A program made the position numbers and the translations under genes. Source: Acinetobacter geminorum (GTDB lineage Bacteria > Pseudomonadota > Gammaproteobacteria > Pseudomonadales > Moraxellaceae). Taken from it: DNA of 54,088 nt. Location of the stretch: contig NZ_JABELE010000011.1 in NCBI RefSeq assembly GCF_013009345.1, positions 1 through 54,088 on the forward strand, written 5' to 3'. Positions 26,672 to 34,265 of the stretch are shown here, piece after piece; position 1 is the first letter of the stretch; each line of letters starts with the position of its first letter. The notes beneath the pieces were generated by a model, which was given only the letters and a program-made list of their open reading frames with translations, did not search any database and had not been told where the DNA came from.

Positions 26672-27706
26672 ATGAAAATTCTTTTTATAATCAATTCTTT
26701 AAAAAATAAGTCGGGTTCGGAGCGAGTTGCTGTAGAGCTTGCAAATAAGATGTCTAGAATAGATGATTATGAGATTACGCTTTTAAATAGAGAGTCTACT
26801 AAAGACAATGCTGCCTATCCGTTATTTGAAAATATAAATGTAATTGCATTAACTGGAAATATATTTCAATTCTATAAAAAATTAAAAAAATATATATCAA
26901 CTTGCACTTATGATGTGGTGATAATTCATAATATGGGAAAATTATCTCTACTTTGCACTTTTCTACCAAATTTAAATAAATTAGTAACACTTGAGCATGT
27001 GTCTTTCATCAGTAGGCCCAAGACTGTTCAATTGCTCAGTCATTTTTTTTACACAAGAATTGATCAGGTTGTTACTTTGACCCAAAATGATAAAGAACAA
27101 TTCGATAAATTTCATTCTAATGTAATTGTTATCCCTAACTTTTCACCGTTTCCTATCATTTCATCACCTCAAAATAATACTAAACAAATTGTAACGATTG
27201 GTCGTTTAACTGATCAGAAAAACTATATCCATTTACTTCAAGCTTGGGAGAAAATATATCAATCTATTCCTGATTGGCAACTCAATATCTATGGCGAAGG
27301 TGAGCACAAAGAGATGCTACAAAATTATATCAGCAAGCGCTTTCTTAAAAATGTGAGTTTGAAGGGTAGTACTTCAAATGTAAAAGAAGTTTATGAACGA
27401 TCTAGTTTTTTTGTAATGTCATCTAAATATGAAGGTCTCCCAATGGTGTTAATAGAAGCTCAGAGCTTTGGTTTACCTATTGTTTCATATAATTGTCCAT
27501 ATGGCCCAAGTGATGTCATTCAAGAAAATCAAAATGGTTTATTAGTGGAAGATCAAAATATTGATAAATTGGCAGAAGCCATTTTAAAACTAGCCTCATC
27601 TCCAAATTTATTAGATCGTTTTTCAAAAGAATCTTTATTAAATGCTAAAAAATATCAACCTGAACAAATTTTAAAAATTTGGAATGAAAAAATCTTGCAA
27701 GGATAA
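26672..27706 (+). CDS. Family 4 glycosyltransferase, capsule
   Basis: This 344-residue retaining GT-B enzyme has an N-terminal glycine-rich segment GSERVAVELANKM near 15-27. The C-terminal nucleotide-sugar half contains IVTIGRLTDQKNYIHLLQAW near 168-187 and the E-x7-E motif SSKYEGLPMVLIEAQSFGLPIVSYNCPYGP. The N-linked capsule GT4 proteins of Acinetobacter often carry this NCPYGP end. It adds one sugar of the K unit; donor unknown. ATG follows GAGATAG after wzy. Confidence 0.9.
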   Translation: MKILFIINSLKNKSGSERVAVELANKMSRIDDYEITLLNRESTKDNAAYPLFENINVIALTGNIFQFYKKLKKYISTCTYDVVIIHNMGKLSLLCTFLPNLNKLVTLEHVSFISRPKTVQLLSHFFYTRIDQVVTLTQNDKEQFDKFHSNVIVIPNFSPFPIISSPQNNTKQIVTIGRLTDQKNYIHLLQAWEKIYQSIPDWQLNIYGEGEHKEMLQNYISKRFLKNVSLKGSTSNVKEVYERSSFFVMSSKYEGLPMVLIEAQSFGLPIVSYNCPYGPSDVIQENQNGLLVEDQNIDKLAEAILKLASSPNLLDRFSKESLLNAKKYQPEQILKIWNEKILQG

Positions 27707-27712
27707 AGTTTT

Positions 27713-28540
27713 ATGTTTTCTGTATTAAGCTCTATTTATCACAAAGAGCATCCATCACACTTTAATGCTTGTATGGAAAGTATTTGGGATAAGCAAACTT
27801 TAAAGCCTACAGAAATTATTTTAGTTGAGGATGGACCTCTAACACCTGAACTTGATAAGGTGATTGCACGGTGGCAAGAAAAACTCGGTAATATTTTACA
27901 TGTTAAGAAGCTTGAGAAAAATGTAGGTACAGGTAAGGCAAAAAATATTGGTTTGCAAGAATGTACATATGACATTGTATGTATTGTAGATACAGATGAT
28001 ATTTATGTATCGGAGAGATTCGAGAAGCAAATTGATTTTTTAAAAAACAATCCCGATGTTTCAATTATAGGTGGACAGATTCTCGAATTTGTAGAAGATA
28101 TCCATAGGCCTACTGGGATGCGAAAAGTTCCTCTATCAAATGAAGACTTAAAAAATTACGCAAAAAAGCAAAGTCCCTTTAACAATATGACTATTACGTA
28201 TCGAAAATCCCATATTCTTGAAGTTGGAGGCTATCAGCATCATTTATGGATGGAAGACTATAATCTTTTCTTAAGAGTAATTGCTAAAGGCTATAAAATT
28301 CAAAACTTGGCTGATGTTTTGGTCTATGCAAGAATTGATAACGGTATGCATGGTCGTCGAAAAGGTTTCCAATATATTAAAAGTGAAAAACAGTTACTAG
28401 ATTTAAAAAAACAACTAAAGTTACAAAATCCTGTATATGCTAATATGCTGTTTCTGATACGGTCTGCGTTTAGACTGTTGCCAGCAAATATGCTAGGTAA
28501 AATTTATAATACCTTTCTTCGTAAAGATATTAAAAAATGA
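27713..28540 (+). CDS. Family 2 glycosyltransferase next to itrA (Gtr5-like position)
   Basis: This 275-residue GT2 enzyme has SIYHKEHPSHFNACMESI near 6-23, IILVEDGPLTPELDKV near 35-50, the DTDD motif in IVCIVDTDDIYVSERF, and MEDYNLFLRV near 180-189. A gene of this type directly before itrA2 is called gtr5 in several A. baumannii capsule loci. There it forms the Gal-(1-3)-GalNAc linkage next to the first sugar. The position supports that role here, but the linkage is inference. AAGGA lies upstream. Confidence 0.85.
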   Translation: MFSVLSSIYHKEHPSHFNACMESIWDKQTLKPTEIILVEDGPLTPELDKVIARWQEKLGNILHVKKLEKNVGTGKAKNIGLQECTYDIVCIVDTDDIYVSERFEKQIDFLKNNPDVSIIGGQILEFVEDIHRPTGMRKVPLSNEDLKNYAKKQSPFNNMTITYRKSHILEVGGYQHHLWMEDYNLFLRVIAKGYKIQNLADVLVYARIDNGMHGRRKGFQYIKSEKQLLDLKKQLKLQNPVYANMLFLIRSAFRLLPANMLGKIYNTFLRKDIKK

Positions 28541-28552
28541 GTGAATGAAAAT

Positions 28553-29173
28553 ATGAAACGCTTAGTAGACATAGTCATTTCTTTAATAGCTCTAACCGTA
28601 CTGTCGCCAATATTTCTGATAGTTGCTTATAAGGTCCGTAAAAATTTAGGTTCACCCATATTCTTTTATCAAGAAAGACCTGGGAAGGACGGAAAATTAT
28701 TTAAAATGATTAAGTTCCGTTCGATGAAGGATGCCTTTGATGCGCAGGGGAATCCATTGCCGGATGAGGCTCGTATTACTCCATTTGGGCAGAAGTTGCG
28801 TTCTACTAGCTTAGATGAAATGCCACAGCTTATTAATGTTTTAAAAGGTGATATGAGTGTGGTGGGTCCTCGTCCAATGTTAAAAGACTTTGTCGCTTTA
28901 TATTCACCAGAACAAGCACGTCGCTTAGAAGTACGTCCTGGAATGACTGGTTTAGCTCAGGTCAGTGGACGTAATGAACTGGATTATGAAGAACGGTTTA
29001 AATGTGACGTTTGGTATGTAGACAATCATAGTGTTTGGGTTGATTTTAAAATCATGTTTAAAACAGTCAAAGTGATGTTAAGACGCGAAGGTATTAATGC
29101 ACCAGGACATGTAGGACCATCTTTATTTAAAGGTAATGACGTCCAAGAAAATGTCGACTCATCTGTAAAGTAA
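28553..29173 (+). CDS. itrA: Initiating sugar-phosphate transferase ItrA
   Basis: The ATG at 28553 gives 206 residues; a GTG at 28541 would only add MNEN. This is a polyprenyl-phosphate sugar-1-phosphate transferase of the WcaJ/PglC type. One N-terminal hydrophobic segment (VDIVISLIALTVLSPIFLIVAY) is followed by FYQERPGKDGKLFKMIKFRSM, DEMPQLINVLKGDMSVVGPRPM and RPGMTGLAQVSGRN. It loads the first sugar phosphate on undecaprenyl phosphate. Length and the C-terminal HVGPSLFKG look like the ItrA2 group, thought to use GalNAc; allele number needs a database. Confidence 0.92.
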   Translation: MKRLVDIVISLIALTVLSPIFLIVAYKVRKNLGSPIFFYQERPGKDGKLFKMIKFRSMKDAFDAQGNPLPDEARITPFGQKLRSTSLDEMPQLINVLKGDMSVVGPRPMLKDFVALYSPEQARRLEVRPGMTGLAQVSGRNELDYEERFKCDVWYVDNHSVWVDFKIMFKTVKVMLRREGINAPGHVGPSLFKGNDVQENVDSSVK

Positions 29174-29197
29174 ATTTTATATCTTGAAATATTTCTT

Positions 29198-30073
29198 ATG
29201 ATCAAAAAAGCAGTTTTACCAGTAGCCGGTTTAGGAACGCGTTTTTTACCTGCAAGTAAGTCAATTCCAAAGGAAATGGTTACCGTTGTTGATCGCCCAG
29301 CTATTGAATATGTAGTGCGTGAAGCGGTGGAAGCAGGAATTGAACAGATTATTTTAGTGACTCACTCTTCAAAAGCTTCGATTGAAAATTATTTTGATCG
29401 AAACTTTGAATTAGAAACAATATTAAATGAAAAGAAGAAATTGGATTTGCTTGCAGAGATTACGCAAATTGTTCCTTCTCATGTGAGTGTTGTGAGTGTA
29501 CGACAACCTCAACCTCTAGGCTTAGGGCATGCTGTTTTATGTGCAAAGAGTGTTGTCGGTCAAGATGATTTTGCTGTGCTATTACCAGATGTATTAGTGA
29601 AAGATAGCTCTGGACAAAATGATCTATCTCGTATGATTTCTCGCTATAACTCAAGCCAAGCTGCTCAAATCATGGTTGAAGCAGTGCCAGACCATTTAGT
29701 AGATCAATATGGGATTGTGGATGTAAAACATAGCCCAAATGAAGGTGAAAGTATTGCTATGCAGGGTATTGTTGAAAAGCCCGCAGTAGGTTCTGCACCA
29801 TCAAACTTATCGGTGGTTGGCCGCTATGTGTTACCTGCCAAGATTATGCAATTACTTGAGAACACGCCGAAAGGTGCGGGTAATGAAATTCAGTTAACTG
29901 ATGCAATTGCAATGCTTCAAGACACAGATACTGTTGAAGCTTATCGTATGCAAGGTCAAACGTTTGATTGTGGTAGTAAGATTGGCTATTTAAAAGCTGT
30001 ACTACACTATGGAGTTGAACACCCTAAGTTAGGAAATGATTTTAAACAGTTAATTCAGGAACTTAAATTATAA
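29198..30073 (+). CDS. galU: UTP-glucose-1-phosphate uridylyltransferase GalU
   Basis: This 291-residue nucleotidyltransferase opens KKAVLPVAGLGTRFLPASKS with the G-x-G-T-R-x-L-P-x-S-K signature, followed by PKEMVTVVDRPAIEYVVREAV. Near 175-200 are the YGIVDV and VEKP motifs, and GNEIQLTDAI lies near 227-236. It makes UDP-glucose, feeding Ugd and Gne1 encoded just downstream. It begins the conserved sugar-precursor module galU-ugd-gpi-gne1-pgt1/pgm. Confidence 0.96.
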   Translation: MIKKAVLPVAGLGTRFLPASKSIPKEMVTVVDRPAIEYVVREAVEAGIEQIILVTHSSKASIENYFDRNFELETILNEKKKLDLLAEITQIVPSHVSVVSVRQPQPLGLGHAVLCAKSVVGQDDFAVLLPDVLVKDSSGQNDLSRMISRYNSSQAAQIMVEAVPDHLVDQYGIVDVKHSPNEGESIAMQGIVEKPAVGSAPSNLSVVGRYVLPAKIMQLLENTPKGAGNEIQLTDAIAMLQDTDTVEAYRMQGQTFDCGSKIGYLKAVLHYGVEHPKLGNDFKQLIQELKL

Positions 30074-30188
30074 AATTTTGTAGCTCTGCTTAACTATTTG
30101 TAAAAATGAATGAATATATGAACAGAGCAATATATTCTCTTTCTGGAAAGGGAAGAGAATTTTATAGAATATTAAAATCAGGTGTACA

Positions 30189-31451
30189 ATGAAAATCGCG
30201 GTATTTGGAACCACCTTACATGCTGGTGTAATGGCAGCATTATTAGCTGAATATGGCAATCAGATCTATTGGTGTACAAGTGTCACCTGTGAAGAAAACA
30301 TTTCTATACTTTCTTATCAAGATCAAGAAGTTAATCATTATTTAAATAAACAGAGAAAAGCAGGTTTTTTAAAAGAAAGTCCTTTTTCTGAAATTCCTTT
30401 AGATATTGAAGTTTATTTATTTTGTTTTAGCCCAACACAAATCGAGCTTGCTTTAAAAACAGTTGAAAAGTTGAGTGAGCGCCCGATAGTTCATCCACGT
30501 TTAATGATCAATGGCTCTACTTTTGGTCTACATGGTACGAATCAATTAAAACAACATTTGCCAAAAGATGAGTGGGTTTATTTTCCTGATGTGATTCAAG
30601 AAGGAAATGCGATTAATAGCGTGCTGAACGTAAAACATGTCATTGTTGGTGTTGAATCAAGCTATGCTCAAGACATAATGCAAGAGTTATTACGTCCATT
30701 TTTCCGTTTTAGTTATCAATATTTATTTATGCCGATTTTAGATGCCGAATTTACCAAGCTTAGCATTTCAGGCATGTTGGCGACTAGAATTAGTTATATG
30801 AATGATCTTGCTCTAGTTGCGGAAAAGTTAGGTATTGATATTGCCAATGTAAAGCATGGCATTGCTGCAGATACACGTATTGGCGCAGCTTATTTATCAG
30901 CAGGTGTAGGCTTTGGCGGTGAAAACTTTTCACATGATATTTTAACGCTTTCGAGTACGGTTTCTGAAACAGGTGCGAAAAGCCGTCTACTAGAACAAGT
31001 ATGGGCGATTAATGAACAACAAAAAGAAATTTTATTCCGTAAATTATGGAATTATTATCACTGTGATTTGAGCGGTAAAACTGTTGCAATTTGGGGGGCT
31101 TCATTTAAAGAGAACACTCCAAGTACACATAACTCACCTATTCATATTTTATTGGTTGCATTATGGGCACAAGGGGTAAAAGTACGTTTGCATGACCCAC
31201 AAGCCTTAGATGAGATCGCAACAACTTATGGAGACCGTGAAGATCTGGTTTTATGTGCTGACCAATATGAAGCTGCACAGGGAGCTCATGCTTTATGCTT
31301 AGTGACAGCATGGAAACAATATTGGAGCCCTGATTTTAAACAGTTACAACAAGTAATGCAGCATCCTCTTATTTTGGATGGGCGTAATATTTACGATCCG
31401 GCATATGTGAAAGCAAAAGGTTTCGCTTATGAAGGAGTAGGTCGATTATGA
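30189..31451 (+). CDS. ugd: UDP-glucose 6-dehydrogenase
   Basis: This 420-residue protein has an N-terminal Rossmann loop VFGTTLHAGVMAALLAE, the G-x-x-x-x-G pattern replaced by GTTLHAG, and the active-site region AGVGFGGENFSHDI near 237-250. In that last block the usual catalytic Cys of GGxCFxKD is Asn (GGENF). A C-terminal domain with SFKENTPSTHNSPI follows. The family makes UDP-glucuronate, but the missing Cys is unusual. Its stop overlaps the gpi start (ATGA). Identification as the standard Acinetobacter ugd rests on position between galU and gpi and overall architecture. Confidence 0.85.
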   Translation: MKIAVFGTTLHAGVMAALLAEYGNQIYWCTSVTCEENISILSYQDQEVNHYLNKQRKAGFLKESPFSEIPLDIEVYLFCFSPTQIELALKTVEKLSERPIVHPRLMINGSTFGLHGTNQLKQHLPKDEWVYFPDVIQEGNAINSVLNVKHVIVGVESSYAQDIMQELLRPFFRFSYQYLFMPILDAEFTKLSISGMLATRISYMNDLALVAEKLGIDIANVKHGIAADTRIGAAYLSAGVGFGGENFSHDILTLSSTVSETGAKSRLLEQVWAINEQQKEILFRKLWNYYHCDLSGKTVAIWGASFKENTPSTHNSPIHILLVALWAQGVKVRLHDPQALDEIATTYGDREDLVLCADQYEAAQGAHALCLVTAWKQYWSPDFKQLQQVMQHPLILDGRNIYDPAYVKAKGFAYEGVGRL

Positions 31452-33118
31452 GTAAATCTATCGAGAAGTTTCCTAAAGAGTTAGTCTCGCCTATAGCACA
31501 GCTTCACTCCTTAGTTGAGAAGAATTCAAAATTACATATCAAAGAATTATTTGCAGCCGAGCAAGACCGCTTTCAAAACTATTCGGTAAAGTTCGATCAA
31601 TTGGTTTTTGATTATAGTAAACACCGTATAACTAAAAGTGTTTTAGAACAATTGTTTGCTTTAGCAAAGACGAAACAATTGACTCACTGGATTGAGCGCT
31701 TATTTTCCCAAGACAAAGTTAACTGTACTGAGCAGCGTGCAGCTATGCACTGGGCCTTACGTTTACCATCGGAATATTCTAAATTTCCTGAACTCACAAA
31801 ACAGGTTCATACTCAATTACAGCGTATGTACGCTTTGGTTGAAAAAATCCATGCTGGGCAATACCGCGGTGCTACGGGTGAAGTGATTCAGGATGTCGTT
31901 AATATTGGTGTAGGTGGTTCCGATTTAGGGCCTCAAATGGTGACCCATGCACTATGCGATTTTAAAGTAAAAACTGCCAAACCTCTTAATGTACACTTTG
32001 TTTCGACTATGGATGGTAGTCAGTTATCAGACTTGCTCCATCAACTGCGTCCGGAAACGACTTTATTTATTATTTCTTCAAAGTCATTTGGCACTATTGA
32101 TACTTTATCCAATGCACAAACAGTTCGTCAGTGGCTTGAAAAAGCGTTAGGAAAACATGAACGCGTTGTAAAAAGTCATTTTATTGGTGTTTCTACAAAA
32201 GCTGATAAAATGACCGAATGGGGAATTGCTCCTGAAAACCAGTTGCTGCTTTGGGAGTGGGTAGGTGGACGTTATTCTCTTTGGTCGTGTATTGGTTTAC
32301 CTATTGCATTGTCAGTTGGGATTGATGGGTTTCAGCAGCTTTTAGCTGGTGCACATGCTGTCGATGAACACTTTCAAAATACAAGCTTTGAGCAAAATAT
32401 ACCGGTTCTCATGGCATTATTAGGGGTCTGGAATAATAATTTTTTAAATATACAGACCCATGCTGTATTACCTTATGATGGCCGTTTAAAATATTTTGCA
32501 GCCTATTTGCAGCAGCTTGAAATGGAATCTAATGGTAAGTCAGTACAACGTGATGGACAAAAAGTTGAATTAGACACTTGCCCAATTGTATGGGGTGAGG
32601 TTGGCCCAAATGCTCAGCATGCATTTTACCAGTTACTCCATCAAGGAACTCAGGCAGTAACTTGTGATTTTATTGCTCCTATAAAACGTTATAATGCAGA
32701 TCATTTTACTTATGTAGAAAATGCTGAAGCATTAGTTGAGCAACATCATCTTGCACTTTCAAACTGTTTGGCGCAATCACGTTTATTGGCTTTTGGTAAT
32801 GAAGCTTTGGATTCAGCTGAACTAAAGAATTTACCAATTTATAAACAATATGAAGGTAATCAGCCGAGTTCGACATTACTTTTAAAAGAACTAAATCCAT
32901 ATAGTTTAGGGATGTTAATTGCTTTATATGAACATAAGGTATTTGTTCAGTCGGTAATTTGGAATATTAATCCGTTTGATCAATGGGGTGTTGAAAAAGG
33001 TAAGCAGATTGCTGATCAGTTACTTCCAATTTTAAATGGTGCTCAAAATGATCTTTCAACACTTGATGCTTCAACACGTGGTTTGATTAAAATTTTATTA
33101 GGAAAAGTCGATGGCTAA
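31448..33118 (+). CDS. gpi: Glucose-6-phosphate isomerase
   Basis: This 556-residue enzyme interconverts glucose-6-P and fructose-6-P. Signature blocks are VVNIGVGGSDLGPQMV near 152-167, FIISSKSFGTIDTLSNAQ near 207-224, the GGRYSLWSCIGLPIAL region near 269-284, and the C-terminal NINPFDQWGVEKGKQ near 504-518. It links central carbon flow to nucleotide sugars made by the neighbours. It overlaps ugd by 4 bp and gne1 by 8 bp, which points to one mRNA. Confidence 0.96.
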   Translation: MSKSIEKFPKELVSPIAQLHSLVEKNSKLHIKELFAAEQDRFQNYSVKFDQLVFDYSKHRITKSVLEQLFALAKTKQLTHWIERLFSQDKVNCTEQRAAMHWALRLPSEYSKFPELTKQVHTQLQRMYALVEKIHAGQYRGATGEVIQDVVNIGVGGSDLGPQMVTHALCDFKVKTAKPLNVHFVSTMDGSQLSDLLHQLRPETTLFIISSKSFGTIDTLSNAQTVRQWLEKALGKHERVVKSHFIGVSTKADKMTEWGIAPENQLLLWEWVGGRYSLWSCIGLPIALSVGIDGFQQLLAGAHAVDEHFQNTSFEQNIPVLMALLGVWNNNFLNIQTHAVLPYDGRLKYFAAYLQQLEMESNGKSVQRDGQKVELDTCPIVWGEVGPNAQHAFYQLLHQGTQAVTCDFIAPIKRYNADHFTYVENAEALVEQHHLALSNCLAQSRLLAFGNEALDSAELKNLPIYKQYEGNQPSSTLLLKELNPYSLGMLIALYEHKVFVQSVIWNINPFDQWGVEKGKQIADQLLPILNGAQNDLSTLDASTRGLIKILLGKVDG

Positions 33119-34130
33119 AATTTTAGTTACAGGTGGTGCAGGTTATATTGGTTCACACACTTGTGTAGAGCTTTTAGAAGCAGGTCATGAAGTTATTGTA
33201 TTTGATAATCTTTCAAATAGCTCAAAAGAATCTTTAAATAGAGTTCAAGAGATTACTCAAAAAAGTTTAACTTTTGTGGAGGGTGATATTCGGAATTTTG
33301 ACGAGCTTGATCGAGTGTTTCAAGAGCATACAATTGATGCGGTTATTCATTTTGCAGGTTTAAAAGCAGTGGGTGAAAGCCAGGAAAAACCGCTTATTTA
33401 TTTTGATAATAATATTGCAGGGAGTATTCAACTGGTGAAGTCAATGGAGAAAGCTGGTGTTTATACATTAGTATTTAGCTCTTCTGCGACAGTATATGAT
33501 GAAGCAAATACCTCTCCTTTAAATGAAGAAATGCCAACAGGTATGCCAAGTAATAACTATGGATATACAAAACTAATTGTTGAGCAATTATTACAAAAAC
33601 TTTCAGTAGCTGACTCTAAATGGTCTATTGCTTTACTACGTTATTTTAACCCAGTAGGTGCACATAAGAGTGGGCGTATTGGTGAAGACCCGCAAGGTAT
33701 CCCAAATAATTTAATGCCTTATGTGACTCAAGTTGCTGTTGGTCGTCGTGAAAAATTATCCATTTATGGTAATGATTACGATACAGTAGATGGTACAGGT
33801 GTGCGAGATTATATCCATGTTGTTGACTTGGCGAATGCACATTTATGCGCTTTAAATAACCGTCTACAGGCGCAAGGTTGCCGTGCATGGAATATTGGTA
33901 CAGGTAATGGTTCATCTGTTTTACAAGTAAAAAATACCTTTGAACAAGTGAATGGCGTACCTGTTGCTTTTGAGTTCGCTCCACGTAGAGCAGGGGATGT
34001 TGCGACTTCTTTTGCTGACAATGCTCGTGCAGTTGCTGAGTTGGACTGGAAACCTCAATACGGTTTAGAAGATATGCTTAAGGATAGCTGGAATTGGCAA
34101 AAGCAGAATCCGGCGGGTTATAAGAGCTAA
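33111..34130 (+). CDS. gne1: UDP-glucose/UDP-GlcNAc 4-epimerase (GalE family)
   Basis: This 339-residue extended SDR epimerase has the NAD loop TGGAGYIGSHT at 7-17, the VIHFAGLKAVGES block near 80-92, the catalytic Ser in SSSATVY near 124-130 and Y-x3-K in NNYGYTKL near 148-155. DGTGVRDYIHVVDLA near 225-239 is also typical. In Acinetobacter capsule loci the gene at this place is called gne1 and can supply UDP-Gal and/or UDP-GalNAc, needed by ItrA and Gna here. Family identity is certain; the sugar preference is inferred. Confidence 0.93.
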   Translation: MAKILVTGGAGYIGSHTCVELLEAGHEVIVFDNLSNSSKESLNRVQEITQKSLTFVEGDIRNFDELDRVFQEHTIDAVIHFAGLKAVGESQEKPLIYFDNNIAGSIQLVKSMEKAGVYTLVFSSSATVYDEANTSPLNEEMPTGMPSNNYGYTKLIVEQLLQKLSVADSKWSIALLRYFNPVGAHKSGRIGEDPQGIPNNLMPYVTQVAVGRREKLSIYGNDYDTVDGTGVRDYIHVVDLANAHLCALNNRLQAQGCRAWNIGTGNGSSVLQVKNTFEQVNGVPVAFEFAPRRAGDVATSFADNARAVAELDWKPQYGLEDMLKDSWNWQKQNPAGYKS

Positions 34131-34183
34131 TTATTTAAATTTTCTAAATTCAAATATATAGCAGTTGTTGGTCAATAGAACGC

Positions 34184-34265
34184 GTGTTTTCTAAAGAGAC
34201 AGCAGTTGTAGCGGTTATTTTCATGCTAGTATTCGCCACAATTCCGTTAGCCTCTTTTTGCAGTC
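34184..34265 (+). pseudogene. Out-of-frame 5' part of pgt1
   Basis: A frame opening with GTG at 34184 encodes a charged start then a membrane helix (KETAVVAVIFMLVFATIPLAS) and then runs on only as shadow sequence. Removing one T from the T run at 34255-34259 joins it without gap to the downstream frame, giving ...IPLASFAVMVFLRQQLL. I therefore read this as the disconnected first membrane segment of pgt1. Confidence 0.6.

Noticed and set aside
28541..28552. GTG start for ItrA at 28541
   Set aside because: It directly follows the previous stop without a ribosome site; ATG 28553 gives the usual 206 residues.
33646..33984. Reverse frame of 112 codons inside gne1
   Set aside because: It lies wholly within a conserved epimerase gene; the His/Gln/Tyr-rich product is typical of an antisense shadow.
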